From Candidatus Sulfotelmatobacter sp. (GTDB taxonomy: Bacteria > Acidobacteriota > Terriglobia > Terriglobales > Acidobacteriaceae): a DNA stretch of 64,000 bases. Each line of letters begins with the position of its first letter. Position 1 is the stretch's first letter. The position numbers and the translations under genes are program-made. Below the pieces are notes generated by a model that was not told the DNA's origin, did not search any database, and worked only from the letters and a program-made list of their open reading frames with translations. The DNA is taken from contig DASYBM010000011.1 in the NCBI GenBank assembly GCA_036500765.1, positions 186,001 through 250,000 on the forward strand, given 5' to 3'. Of this stretch, positions 46,305 through 55,722 are shown piece by piece.

Positions 46305-47526
46305 ATGATGACTGGATTCAGTCAGGATTTTCGCTACGCGATGCGGCAACTCGGGATGGCGCCGGGGTTCGCCGCGGTCGTGGGAGCGGGACTCATGATT
46401 CGCAGTTTTCAAAACCTGCGCGCCGTGAACCCTGGATTCGATTCTCACAACGTTCTGACCATGAACGCGATGATCTCCCGAACAAAGTTCCCCACGCCTT
46501 CGCAGCAGATCGGGTTCTTCGAGCGGGTGCTGCAGCGGGTGCGGGCATTGGCCGGCGTGGAATCAGCGGCGGTCATTGACGATATTCCTTTGGACAACGA
46601 AGGTTCCCACCAACCCATTGCCATTGAAGGCCGTCCGGTCGTGCCCATGTCGGAACAACCGGAGGTGGACGTCCGCCTCATCAGCACCGGTTACATGGGC
46701 GCAATGCACATTCCAGTTCTGCGCGGTCGCGATTTGAATGAGACCGATCTTGCGGACAGACCGGCGGTGGTTGTGATCAGCGAGTCCATGGCGCGGCAGT
46801 TTTGGCCCGGCGAAGATGCCATCGGTAAGCGCCTGACGCTTACCTTTTTCCCCGGTACTGTCCGCGAAGTGGTGGGAGTGGTGGGCGATGTAAAGCTTGA
46901 CGGCCTCGACCAGACGCGTCCCAGCGCAACTCTCTATTTTCCGCTGGACCAGGTTTCCGTGCCGGCTTAATGGCGGGTGGAGTTCATTCCCGATGACGCT
47001 GGTGGTGCGCTCAGCCGCCAGTTCCGGCGGACTGGTTGCTGTCGTGTCCAACGCGGTGCATGAGGTTGATCGGGACATTCCATTGCGCGACATTCTCCCC
47101 ATGGACGAACTGGTGAAGAACTCTCTAACTCAACAACGGTTCAACATGCTGCTACTTGGGGCCTTCGCGGCTCTCGCGCTGCTGTTGGCTGCGGTGGGTA
47201 TTTACAGCGTGCTGTCGTACAGCGTGAAACGGAGCGTGCGAGAAATCGGAATCCGTCTGGCTCTGGGCGCTCGCCTGGGCGACGTGTTGCGTATGGTCGT
47301 GATCGAGGGCATGAAGCCGACCTTGATCGGAGTGGCCGCGGGAATGGCAGGTGCACTGGTTCTCGGGCGCGCGTTATCGAGTCTGGTCTACGGGGTGCGG
47401 CCGACCGATCCCATCACTTTTCTGGCAGTGGCATTGCTGCTGGCCGTCGTCGCGCTAATCGCCGGCATTATGCCAGCGTATCGCGCGACCAGGGTCGATC
47501 CCATGGTGGCGCTGCGGTACGAGTAG
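46305..47526 (+). pseudogene. ADOP permease remnant with internal deletion and frameshift
   Basis: The start QDFRYAMRQLGMAPGFAAV is the normal ADOP N-terminus, but it joins directly to VGAGLMIRSFQNLRAVNPGF, which in intact relatives lies some 400 residues later. The junction is near 46378. The frame then ends with TAA at 46968-46970 (after YFPLDQVSVPA), and the rest continues in another frame from about 46985 (MTLVVRSAASSGG) through FtsX helices to [10 protein letters not shown] at 47526. It therefore carries both an internal loss of over 1 kb and a frameshift. It is unlikely to make a working permease. Confidence 0.85.
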
Positions 47527-47542
47527 GAGCCAGGAGATTGTT

Positions 47543-47945
47543 ATGAACGGATTCTTTCAAGATTTGCGTTACGCAGTGCGACAGTTGCGCAAGAGTCCCG
47601 GATTCACCGCCGTAGTCGTTCTTTCTCTCGCATTAGGCATTGGCGCGAACAGCACCATCTTTAGCGTGCTCGACGCGGTTTTATATCGGCCTATGCCCTA
47701 TGTGCATCCCGATCAACTGGTGGTGATCTGGCAGACCGAGCAGCAGCGTCCCGATTCCTTCCAGCCCCCTCCGAATCGGGCTGACGCGACTGATCGCCGG
47801 GTTTCTGGTGGATGTGAAGCCGACCGACCCCGTGACCTACGCAGTGGTTGCGATGGTGCTGATCAGTGTCGGACTGCTCGCCTGTTACGTCCCAGCGCGC
47901 CGGGCGACGAAGGTCGATCCGATGGTGGCGTTGCGCTATGAGTAA
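47543..47945 (+). pseudogene. second ADOP permease remnant, about 130 codons left of about 800
   Basis: The first 75 residues are a textbook ADOP start ([20 protein letters not shown], then [20 protein letters not shown]). After about 47770 the sequence jumps, out of phase, to the ADOP C-terminus: [20 protein letters not shown] to [10 protein letters not shown], with the stop at 47943-47945. Roughly 2 kb has been deleted. Ribosomes entering at 47543 would leave the family frame and stop at 47941. Confidence 0.88.
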
Positions 47946-47954
47946 TTCCGACTG

Positions 47955-48680
47955 ATGAACGAGGGTGAAATGATTCAACTGAAACAACTCGACCGTAGCT
48001 ACAAGACGGGTGCGGGACGGACCTGGGTGCTGCGGCGCGTGAATCTCGAGATTCGCAAAGGCGAGTTCATCACGGTGATGGGGCCCTCGGGAGCGGGGAA
48101 GTCATCTCTGCTCAACGTGCTGGCACTGTTAGACGATCAGTGGGAGGGCGAATACTGGTTCCGCGAGGCTGCGGTTCACGACATGAAACGCAAGCAGCGC
48201 AGTGAACTGGCCAAGAAAAGTATCGGAGTGGTCTTCCAGAGTTATCACCTGCTGGATGATCTTACGGTGCAGGAAAACATCGACCTGCCGCTTTCTTATA
48301 AAGATATTCCGCGCGGGCAGCGCCAGAGTCTGGTGGCCGATACGCTCGACCGCTTCCAGATCGTTGCCAAGAAAGATCTGTATCCCAGCCAACTTTCCGG
48401 TGGGCAACAGCAGTTGGTGGGCGTGGCGCGGGCCGTCATTCACAAGCCCACGCTTTTGCTGGCCGACGAACCCACGGGCAATCTGCACTCCGGTCAAGCC
48501 AAGGAGATCATGGAACTCTTCCGCGAACTGAATCAGCAGGGAACAACGATTGTGCAGGTGACTCACTCGGAGGCCAATGCGGCCTATGGCAGCCGCACCA
48601 TTCAAATGCGGGACGGTTGGCTGGTGGGCGACACGAGCGATCCGAAGCTTACGCAGCCGACGGAGGTCAACGCAAGGTGA
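47955..48680 (+). CDS. second ABC transporter ATP-binding protein of the efflux locus
   Basis: A 241-residue ATPase with Walker A GPSGAGKSS, FQSYHLLDDL, signature LSGGQQQLVGVARAV, Walker [14 protein letters not shown] and the switch His in QVTHS. The usual Asp after GNL is replaced by His in the D-loop (GNLHS), and the Arg normally following the signature Gln residues is Leu; both are mild departures. It overlaps the TolC-like gene by four bases (GTGA). Its own permease may have been one of the two ruined ADOP genes just upstream. Confidence 0.9.
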   Translation: MNEGEMIQLKQLDRSYKTGAGRTWVLRRVNLEIRKGEFITVMGPSGAGKSSLLNVLALLDDQWEGEYWFREAAVHDMKRKQRSELAKKSIGVVFQSYHLLDDLTVQENIDLPLSYKDIPRGQRQSLVADTLDRFQIVAKKDLYPSQLSGGQQQLVGVARAVIHKPTLLLADEPTGNLHSGQAKEIMELFRELNQQGTTIVQVTHSEANAAYGSRTIQMRDGWLVGDTSDPKLTQPTEVNAR

Positions 48681-50671
48681 ATGTCTTGGGCACAAGTTTG
48701 TTGCGAAGGGGACTGGCGGCGCTTTGTGTATACGGAATGCTGGTTTCGACGATGCCCATGGCTGGCGCGCAGACGGGTGGCTCGCAAACCCCGGACGAGG
48801 GCGTCCCGGGCTCCGCAAATGTCCCGAACTCAACAACCTCCCACGGGTCCTCGACACTGGAGATGCCGAAATCGCACAATCCGTTCAATGCGTATGCGGC
48901 GGATTATGTCTCCCGGCCGTTGCTGGCGAACTCGCCGCGGCTTGATCGTTTGGTCCGCGAGGGCAAGCTATACCTCTCGCTGAAAGATGCCCTTGATCTC
49001 GCTCTGGAAAACAATCTGGACCTGGCCATTGCCCGTTACAATCTTCCGATTGCAAACACGGACATTTTGCGCACGCAGGCTGGCGGATCTTTTCGCGGCG
49101 TGAACACAGGCGTGGTGCAGGGAACTCCGGGCGGCGGCGTAGGTGGCTTTGGCACGGGCGCTCCCGGCGCGGGCGCCGGCGGCACCAGCAGCGGCGCGGG
49201 TGGCGCGGGCGCCGGCGCATCTGGACTCGTGCAATCTACTCTCGGGACGGGAACGGCAGTGTCGTCCTACGATCCTTCAATCAACGCGAGTGTCGGAGAC
49301 GAGCATCAGACTTCCCCGGTCGTTAACCAGGTGATCTATGGAGTCTCGTCGCTGCAACTGAATACAGGGCAGTTCAACCTGAGCTATTCGCAGGCATTCG
49401 CCACCGGAACCAGCATCGGCTTCTCCTTCAACAACCTGCGCCAGACGACCAACAGCCCATTCTTCACCCTGTCTCCTACGTTAAGCGCTGCGTACCGCCT
49501 CTCGATTCAGCAGGAATTGCTCGCTGGATTTGGCTTCGGGCCCAACCTGCGGTATTTGCGAATCGCCAGGAACAATAAAAAGATTTCTGACATCGCTTTC
49601 AGAGATCAGGTGATTGCGACCGTGACCCAGATTGAAAACATGTATTGGGATCTGGTGAGCGCGTACGAGCAGACGCAGGTGAACGAACAGTCTTCCGCAT
49701 TCGCGCAGCAAACGCTGGAGAATGCGCGCAAGCAACTAAAACTCGAGAGCATTCCTGAGATGGACGTCCTGCGGGCCGAGGCCGAAGGGTCCCGGCGCGA
49801 TCAGGAATTGACAGTGGCTCGCACCAGTCTCCAATTGCAGGAGACACTTATGAAGAATGCCATTACGAAGAGCTTGGACGATCCGGTGTTGGAGGCGATG
49901 CCGGTTATACCCACCGACCGAATGGAAGCCGTGCAGCCGCAGCCGATTGAGTCGACCGAAACTATTCAGCAGTTGATTGCTGAAGCATTGCATGACCGGG
50001 CGGAACTGGCGGAGTCCGACGTCGATCTCGTGAATCGGCAAATCAGCCGCCGCGCCGCGCGCAATGCTCTGCTGCCATCGCTGGCGCTGGTGGGATTTTA
50101 TTCTGGCGCCGGGTTGGCGGGCACGCTGAATCCGGTTTGTACCGAGGCTTGCACCACAAATGTTCCGGCCGATTTCGGGGGAGCGTTAAGGAATACGTTC
50201 AACAATTCGTCGCCCGATTATTATGTTGGACTGAATCTGAATATTCCGATCCGCAATCGAGTAGCAAAGGCCGACCAGTACCGCTCTGAACTTGAATACC
50301 GGCAGGCCGAGTTGCGCCTGGAGCAATTAAAAAAGCAGGTACGCATTGAAGTTCGCAATGCGCAGTATGCGCTCGAACAAACCGCTGCACGAGTGCTGGC
50401 CGCCCGCAAGGCCCGCGATCTCGCCCAGAGGACATTCGATATCACAAAGAAAGAGCAAGACCTGGGCTCCGGATCGAGCTATCAGACGCTATCTGCACAG
50501 CGAGATCTTTCACTGGCCGAACTGGATCTGGTCACGGCGATGACCATTTTCCAAAAAGCAAGAGTGGAACTTGACCGGGCAACCGGGACGACTTTGGAAC
50601 ATAATGGCATCCAGCTGCAAAATGCGGTGAGCGGCATTGTTAGTGATACGATCACCGCCGCGAGCCCCTAA
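48677..50671 (+). CDS. TolC-family outer-membrane efflux protein with Gly/Ala-rich insertion
   Basis: A 664-residue outer-membrane channel protein. The GTG at 48677 overlaps the ATPase stop and is preceded by GGAGG; it gives a signal peptide ending near MAGAQ. Two OEP repeats are recognisable by LKDALDLALENNLDLAIARYNL (about 95-115), IENMYWDLVSAYEQTQ, and the C-terminal ELRLEQLKKQVRIEVRNAQYALEQ. A segment of about 30 residues (152-183) made almost only of Gly, Ala, Ser and Thr interrupts the first repeat. Family members are usually 430-500 residues, so this is long. It probably docks with the adaptors of this locus. Confidence 0.9.
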   Translation: MNVLGTSLLRRGLAALCVYGMLVSTMPMAGAQTGGSQTPDEGVPGSANVPNSTTSHGSSTLEMPKSHNPFNAYAADYVSRPLLANSPRLDRLVREGKLYLSLKDALDLALENNLDLAIARYNLPIANTDILRTQAGGSFRGVNTGVVQGTPGGGVGGFGTGAPGAGAGGTSSGAGGAGAGASGLVQSTLGTGTAVSSYDPSINASVGDEHQTSPVVNQVIYGVSSLQLNTGQFNLSYSQAFATGTSIGFSFNNLRQTTNSPFFTLSPTLSAAYRLSIQQELLAGFGFGPNLRYLRIARNNKKISDIAFRDQVIATVTQIENMYWDLVSAYEQTQVNEQSSAFAQQTLENARKQLKLESIPEMDVLRAEAEGSRRDQELTVARTSLQLQETLMKNAITKSLDDPVLEAMPVIPTDRMEAVQPQPIESTETIQQLIAEALHDRAELAESDVDLVNRQISRRAARNALLPSLALVGFYSGAGLAGTLNPVCTEACTTNVPADFGGALRNTFNNSSPDYYVGLNLNIPIRNRVAKADQYRSELEYRQAELRLEQLKKQVRIEVRNAQYALEQTAARVLAARKARDLAQRTFDITKKEQDLGSGSSYQTLSAQRDLSLAELDLVTAMTIFQKARVELDRATGTTLEHNGIQLQNAVSGIVSDTITAASP

Positions 50672-50677
50672 CTGGTC

Positions 50678-52090
50678 ATGCAGATTTTCACTAAAGCCGT
50701 GGCATTTTCCGCCGTCGGTCCCGCCAGAGAAGCGCATGAGCGGCCCCGCATTCTGGCGGCCGACGATCAACCACATGTGCTTGAAGCGCTCGATCTCCTC
50801 TTGCGTCCCCAGGGATATGAGGTCGAGACCGCGAGATCGGTTGCCCTGGTGCGCAACGCGCTGGCCACCGGTTCTTATGATGCATTGCTCATCGACCTGA
50901 ACTATACGCGCGACACAACCTCGGGAAAAGAAGGGCTTGAGCTGCTTTCCGAGATCGTTGGCCTCGACAGCGCCACTCCCGTCATCGTGATGACCGCATG
51001 GGCCAACATTGAACTGGCGGTCGAGGCAATGCGCCGTGGAGCTCGGGATTTCATTCAGAAGCCCTGGGAGAATGACCGTTTGCTTTCGATTCTGCGCACG
51101 CAGGTCGAACTGCGCCGGGCGTTGCAGCGGGCGGAAAGACTGGCGGCGGAGAACCGGCTGCTACAGGCCGAGGGACGGCCCGAATTCATTGCGGCGGCGC
51201 CCGCCATGCAACCGGTGCTCGAAGCCCTTGCCCGCGTCGGACCGTCCGACGCGAATGTGTTGATCACGGGCGAGCATGGCACAGGAAAGGAAGTCGTAGC
51301 GCGCACGCTGCACGCAGTTTCGGGACGAGCAACGCGTCTCATGGTCTCGGTGAATACTGGGGCCGTGCCCGAGGCTCTCTTTGAAAGTGAACTCTTTGGC
51401 CATGTGAAAGGTGCATTTACTGATGCCCGCACCGATCGCATCGGGCGCTTCGAGCTGGCCGACGGAGGCACTATATTTCTCGACGAAATTGGCAACGTAC
51501 CGCTGCGGCAGCAAGCCAAGCTGCTGCGCGTGCTCGAAGCGGGCGAGATCGAGCGGGTCGGCTCGTCGCGCTCCGTGCGCGTCAATGTGCGTGTGGTCTC
51601 GGCCACCAATGTCGATCTGCGAGGGGCGTGTGCTTCCGGCCAGTTTCGCGAGGACTTGCTCTTCCGGCTGAATACGGTCGAGATCCACGTGCCGGCTCTG
51701 CGCGAACGGCGCGAGGACATTCCCGCACTGGCCCTCCATTTTCTGATGCGCTACGCCTCGCGCTACCGGCGTCCGATTGAGAGCTTCGATGCGGCCGCAT
51801 TGCAACTGCTTTTGCAATACGCCTGGCCGGGGAATGTTCGAGAATTGGAACATACGCTGGAGCGCGCGGTGCTGATGTGCCGGGGCAACGAAATTCAACG
51901 CGGCGATCTGGGATTGGACATGGTGCGGCCGCAAGGCCAGAACCTGGAAGAACTCAGCCTGGAATCGGTGGAAGCGATTCTGATCCGCAAGGCGTTGCAG
52001 CGTTCGCAGGGAAATGTGAGCCAGGCCGCCGAGACTCTCGGGCTTAGCCGAGGCGCTCTCTATCGGCGGATGGAGAAGTATGGGCTCTAG
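50678..52090 (+). CDS. NtrC-type sigma-54-dependent response regulator
   Basis: A 470-residue three-domain regulator. The receiver has D29/D30, the phosphorylation site D73 and K128. The AAA+ domain carries Walker A GEHGTGKE (198-205), the sigma-54 contact loop as GAFTDA (245-250) instead of GAFTGA, Walker B GGTIFLDEIG, and the arginine-finger region. The C-terminal Fis-type helix-turn-helix reads GNVSQAAETLGLSRGALYRRMEKYGL, cut here for length only. It follows the TolC-like gene by six bases and overlaps its kinase by 11, so it very likely controls this efflux locus from sigma-54 promoters. Confidence 0.93.
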   Translation: MQIFTKAVAFSAVGPAREAHERPRILAADDQPHVLEALDLLLRPQGYEVETARSVALVRNALATGSYDALLIDLNYTRDTTSGKEGLELLSEIVGLDSATPVIVMTAWANIELAVEAMRRGARDFIQKPWENDRLLSILRTQVELRRALQRAERLAAENRLLQAEGRPEFIAAAPAMQPVLEALARVGPSDANVLITGEHGTGKEVVARTLHAVSGRATRLMVSVNTGAVPEALFESELFGHVKGAFTDARTDRIGRFELADGGTIFLDEIGNVPLRQQAKLLRVLEAGEIERVGSSRSVRVNVRVVSATNVDLRGACASGQFREDLLFRLNTVEIHVPALRERREDIPALALHFLMRYASRYRRPIESFDAAALQLLLQYAWPGNVRELEHTLERAVLMCRGNEIQRGDLGLDMVRPQGQNLEELSLESVEAILIRKALQRSQGNVSQAAETLGLSRGALYRRMEKYGL

Positions 52091-53501
52091 CCCGCAAGGG
52101 ATGACCAATCCCGGTGCGCGCAAGCCTTCCAAAAAGCGGGTCCGACTGCTGTATGAACGGCGAGTGAGTCTGTATGCTCTGCTGGTAGCGCTTCCCGGAT
52201 TGCTGGTTGCAGGCCTTTTCATTGGGCTGCAACCGTGGACATTGGGTTCGAAATTTTCGCTGCTCTTCGCCCTCCTCTTTGTGTGGTGGTTGCTGGCGAT
52301 GGCGCTTCAGGAACAGGCCACACGGCCTTTGCAAACTCTGGCCAATGTGATCTCGGCATTGCGGGAGGAGGATTATTCCTTTCGGGCTCGAGGCGCGGCC
52401 ACCGACGATGCGCTGGGCGAACTCTCCATTGAAGTGAACGCCCTGGCCGACCTTCTGGCCGATCAGCGGATTCGTGCTATTGAAGCCACAGCTCTGTTGC
52501 GCCGTATTGTTGAAGAGATTCAGATTCCGCTTTTCACCTTTGATCCCAATCAGATTTTGCGTCTGGTGAACTCCGCGGGGGAGCGCCTGCTGCAACAGCC
52601 AGCGGTACGACTAAGGGGCCTGACGGCGAAAGAAATCGGGCTGGCTGCCTGCATGGACGCGAAAAATGAGACTGTGGTTCCGCTGCCCTTTCAGGGTCCG
52701 AATGCGCGTTGGCTGGTGCGGAGAAGTTCTTTCCGCGAAAAAGGCGTGCCGCACACGCTTATTGTTTTGTCGGATGTTAGCCGGGCTTTGCGGGAAGAAG
52801 AACGAGGCGCATGGCAGCGCCTGATTCGCGTGCTCGGACACGAACTTAATAATTCTCTTGCGCCGATCAAATCAATTGCAGGTTCGCTGCGGGCACAGAT
52901 TTTCAACGCTGCGCCACCGGCCGATCAGCGCGAGGACTTTGAACGCGGGCTATCGATCATCGAGACCCGTGCCGATTCGCTCAATCGCTTTTTGCAAGCC
53001 TACCGGCGCCTCGCCCAGACGCCCCCACCGGTCGTGCGAAAGACACAGATTGCTCCAATCGTTCAGCGGGTGGCTGCGCTCGAGGCGAGCTTGCCGGTGC
53101 GGGTCATTCCCGGTCCGGATGTGGAATTGATGGTCGATCCCGATCTGATCGAGCAGATGCTGATCAACCTGGTACGGAATGCAGTGGAGGCAGCTCTGGA
53201 GATTCAACTTCCGGCGGGCGGCCAGAATGCGGGTAAATCTTCGCTCACTCGCGAACCCGCGGTCGTCGTTCGATGGGAGCTTGCCGAAAAAGATCTCGTG
53301 CTTATCGTCGAAGATAACGGGCTCGGGTTGGGCAATTCTGCCAATGTTTTTGTTCCGTTCTATACGACTAAGCCGGCCGGAAGCGGAATTGGTCTCGTGC
53401 TTTCGCGGCAGATCGCCGAAGCGCACGGCGGGTCGATCGAACTGCTCAACCGCACGGACCGGCCGGGGTGCGAGGCGCGGGTCGCGCTCCCGCGCGTCTG
53501 A
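52080..53501 (+). CDS. sensor histidine kinase of the NtrY type
   Basis: A 473-residue kinase. Two membrane helices (about 30-50 and 59-76) flank a very short loop, so sensing is probably within the membrane or cytoplasm. A HAMP segment (about 77-130), a PAS domain (about 135-235), and the HisKA box VLGHELNNSLAPIKS with H254 follow. The ATPase part has the N-box LVRNAVEAAL, VEDNGLGLG and GSGIGLVLSRQIAEAHGG. It overlaps the regulator gene by 11 bases and is its probable phosphodonor. Confidence 0.92.
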   Translation: MGSSPQGMTNPGARKPSKKRVRLLYERRVSLYALLVALPGLLVAGLFIGLQPWTLGSKFSLLFALLFVWWLLAMALQEQATRPLQTLANVISALREEDYSFRARGAATDDALGELSIEVNALADLLADQRIRAIEATALLRRIVEEIQIPLFTFDPNQILRLVNSAGERLLQQPAVRLRGLTAKEIGLAACMDAKNETVVPLPFQGPNARWLVRRSSFREKGVPHTLIVLSDVSRALREEERGAWQRLIRVLGHELNNSLAPIKSIAGSLRAQIFNAAPPADQREDFERGLSIIETRADSLNRFLQAYRRLAQTPPPVVRKTQIAPIVQRVAALEASLPVRVIPGPDVELMVDPDLIEQMLINLVRNAVEAALEIQLPAGGQNAGKSSLTREPAVVVRWELAEKDLVLIVEDNGLGLGNSANVFVPFYTTKPAGSGIGLVLSRQIAEAHGGSIELLNRTDRPGCEARVALPRV

Positions 53502-53900
53502 AGGTCCGTAACCATTACCAGACCCACGCTGGTCTTCTAAACGGATACCACTCCGGCACCTATCATCCGCGCCTCAAAACAAAAAGGGTACGTGGGTTTT
53601 TACACGTACCCTACCCCTCCGAAAAATGTTCCCCGCCCGTATGAAATTACGGGGGAAGGCCCACCGGGCGGGACCGGAGTTAGAGCGCCCGAATCATACA
53701 GGAGGCCGCGAAATTCGCTGCCACCTGAATGGTGCAGTGGCATGGCACGTCCGTGCCATTCCCGGTTGGACCGACTGCGTCTAGGATTGTTCTTGAGCAG
53801 CACTTGGGGGAGGGCTGATCAACATACGTCCCAAGACTTTAGCGAGTCTGGGGCGTTTTGTTTTGCCTTAATATCGTGGGCTTCCCCTCGCCTTCGATCT
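53502..53900. other. hairpin-rich intergenic region
   Basis: No gene is supported. Four inverted repeats are visible: AGACC/GGTCT near 53520-53537, GGGTACGTG/CACGTACCC at 53586-53611, CCCGCCCG/CGGGCGGG at 53632-53672, and ATGGCACG/CGTGCCAT at 53740-53757. The second, read on the minus strand, is followed by TTTTTGTTTT and would work as a terminator in that direction. An open frame continues in phase into the next gene from 53592, but its sequence has no family likeness. Confidence 0.6.
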
Positions 53901-54944
53901 ATGGCCAACATCCTTTATGGAGTGAATGGCGAAGGCGCGGGTCACTCTACGCGCGCCAAAGAGGTGCTCATGCATCTCGTTGGTCAGGGCCATGACGTTC
54001 ATGTCGCTTCGTTCGATCGCGGCCTGGAAAATCTCGCGCCACACTTCGATGTCACCGAAATTTATGGCTTCCGCTTCGCCTACGTCAATAATCGCGTGCG
54101 CTATAAACGCACCATCGCGAAAAATCTGATTACCGTCCCGCAGGCGGCTAAGAGCTTGCATCATCTTTATGATCTCGTCGAGGAATGGAATACTGATCTG
54201 GTCATTACTGACTTCGAGCCGCTGACCTGCCATGTGGGACACAAACAACGCATTCCGGTAATTTCCATCGATAATCAGCACTGCCTTACGAACGCAGTTG
54301 TTTCGTATCCCAGGCAGTATCGCCGCGATGCGGCGGCCGCGAAACTCGTGACTCAACTGATGACGCCGCGCGCTAACGCTTATCTCGTCATTTCATTCTT
54401 CAAAGCGCCGATTCGCAAGCGCAAGACATTTCTGTTTCCCCCGCTGCTGCGGCATGAAATCCTCAACGCCACTGCTACGCAAGGCGATCATGTGCTCGTC
54501 TATGTGACTTCGCCCGCACCCGCGCTAGCCAAGCTGCTAGGCTCAGTTCACTGCCGTTTCATCGCTTACGGCTTTGGCCGCGAGGGGCAGGACGGCAATA
54601 TCGTTTATAAGAAGCCGTCAGCTGACGGTTTCTTCCGCGACCTGACCAGCGCCGGCGCGATCGTTGCCAACTCCGGTTTTTCGCTTGTCACCGAGGCCCT
54701 GCACCTAGGCAAGCCGTACCTGGCTGTACCCGTGAGCCACCAGTTCGAGCAGATCTTCAATGCGTATTGGCTCGACAAATCAGGCTTCGGCGCCTATTGG
54801 GAGGAATTGAATAAAGAGCGAGTCGAGGCTTTTCTCTACAACCTTCCGCACTATCGCGAGGCTCTGGCGCAATACCCGCGGCAGGGAAACGGGGCTTTGC
54901 TCGCTAAGCTGGACAGCCTGATCGCCGGCTATACGTCGGCTTAA
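53901..54944 (+). CDS. MJ1255-like glycosyltransferase
   Basis: A 347-residue GT-B protein of the group related to MJ1255 and UDP-glucuronosyltransferases. The N-terminus NILYGVNGEGAGHSTRAKEV is diagnostic, and FEPLTCHVGHKQRIPVISIDNQH follows near 100. The C-terminal half has FIAYGFGREGQDGNIVY and IVANSGFSLVTEALHLGKPYL, the donor-binding loop. Start at the ATG at 53901. The natural substrates of this family are mostly unknown; membrane glycolipids are a guess. It has no transferase neighbours. Confidence 0.82.
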   Translation: MANILYGVNGEGAGHSTRAKEVLMHLVGQGHDVHVASFDRGLENLAPHFDVTEIYGFRFAYVNNRVRYKRTIAKNLITVPQAAKSLHHLYDLVEEWNTDLVITDFEPLTCHVGHKQRIPVISIDNQHCLTNAVVSYPRQYRRDAAAAKLVTQLMTPRANAYLVISFFKAPIRKRKTFLFPPLLRHEILNATATQGDHVLVYVTSPAPALAKLLGSVHCRFIAYGFGREGQDGNIVYKKPSADGFFRDLTSAGAIVANSGFSLVTEALHLGKPYLAVPVSHQFEQIFNAYWLDKSGFGAYWEELNKERVEAFLYNLPHYREALAQYPRQGNGALLAKLDSLIAGYTSA

Positions 54945-55062
54945 TGTCAGACAGATGACTTGAACGAAGGTAACCTCGAATCCTCCAGCACGAGCGATAT
55001 CATGATTCGAACATCTCGTTAGTACGGATTGCGAGCGCAGTTTGCGGCTGGAGGGATTACCG

Positions 55063-55641
55063 ATGCTGAGATGGCGACTGTTCGTCTTGCTGGGAGCCGG
55101 TGCTTGGTTGTGCGCCTTCTCGGCGCTGGGGCAGGACACGCAATCGATCGCAGACCTCGCTCGCCAAGCCCGTCTGCAAAAGCAGCATAAAGAGGGGCAG
55201 ACGCAAAACTCGGCGAATGCAACTGGCGCTGCGCCGGCCAAGACGGCCCACGTCATTACCAACGATGAGATTCCTGAGCGCGTCGGATCGACGCTGACTC
55301 CGGCATACGCTGAATCTGAGGAGCCCGGCTACACTACGGGAAACTCGGGAGCCCGAAAGGGTCAGGCAGATCCTTCTCAGCCAGATCCATGGAAGACGCA
55401 GATTTTGGCGCAGAAGAGCGCCATCGCATCGTTAGAGGAGCAAATAAAAAGCGCCAGCGACTCCATCCATTTTCCCGCAGCCTGCCTCCGTAACTGCGCG
55501 CAACGGAATGAGCGAGAGATCCAGAAGCAGGATCAGGTGGAGAACATGAAACAGCAACTCGAGGAACAGAAGCAGCGCCTGGCAGAGATGCAGGAGTCCG
55601 CCCGCAAACTAGGCTACGGCAGCGCAATCTACGATCCGTAA
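55063..55641 (+). CDS. small secreted coiled-coil protein
   Basis: I cannot assign a family. The 192-residue product starts at ATG 55063 with GGAGGG seven bases upstream. It has a signal peptide (LFVLLGAGAWLCAFSALGQ), then a polar region with SIADLARQARLQKQ that resembles the N-terminus of many acidobacterial exported proteins. The C-terminal third (about 110-185) has heptad-type Gln/Glu-rich coiled coil (MKQQLEEQKQRLAEMQE). Two Cys in AACLRNC could form a disulphide. It is probably periplasmic. Confidence 0.7.
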   Translation: MLRWRLFVLLGAGAWLCAFSALGQDTQSIADLARQARLQKQHKEGQTQNSANATGAAPAKTAHVITNDEIPERVGSTLTPAYAESEEPGYTTGNSGARKGQADPSQPDPWKTQILAQKSAIASLEEQIKSASDSIHFPAACLRNCAQRNEREIQKQDQVENMKQQLEEQKQRLAEMQESARKLGYGSAIYDP

Positions 55642-55722
55642 GGAAAACGATCCTCGGCCAATTATTGCAAGAGGCACGATTTCCACATTCCTCAAATCTG
55701 GCCATTTGTGCGAAATTAGTCC

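Noticed and set aside
53592-53900. N-terminal extension of the MJ1255-like glycosyltransferase
   Set aside because: The frame is open but runs over hairpins, and the family N-terminus NILYGVNGEG begins at the ATG at 53901.
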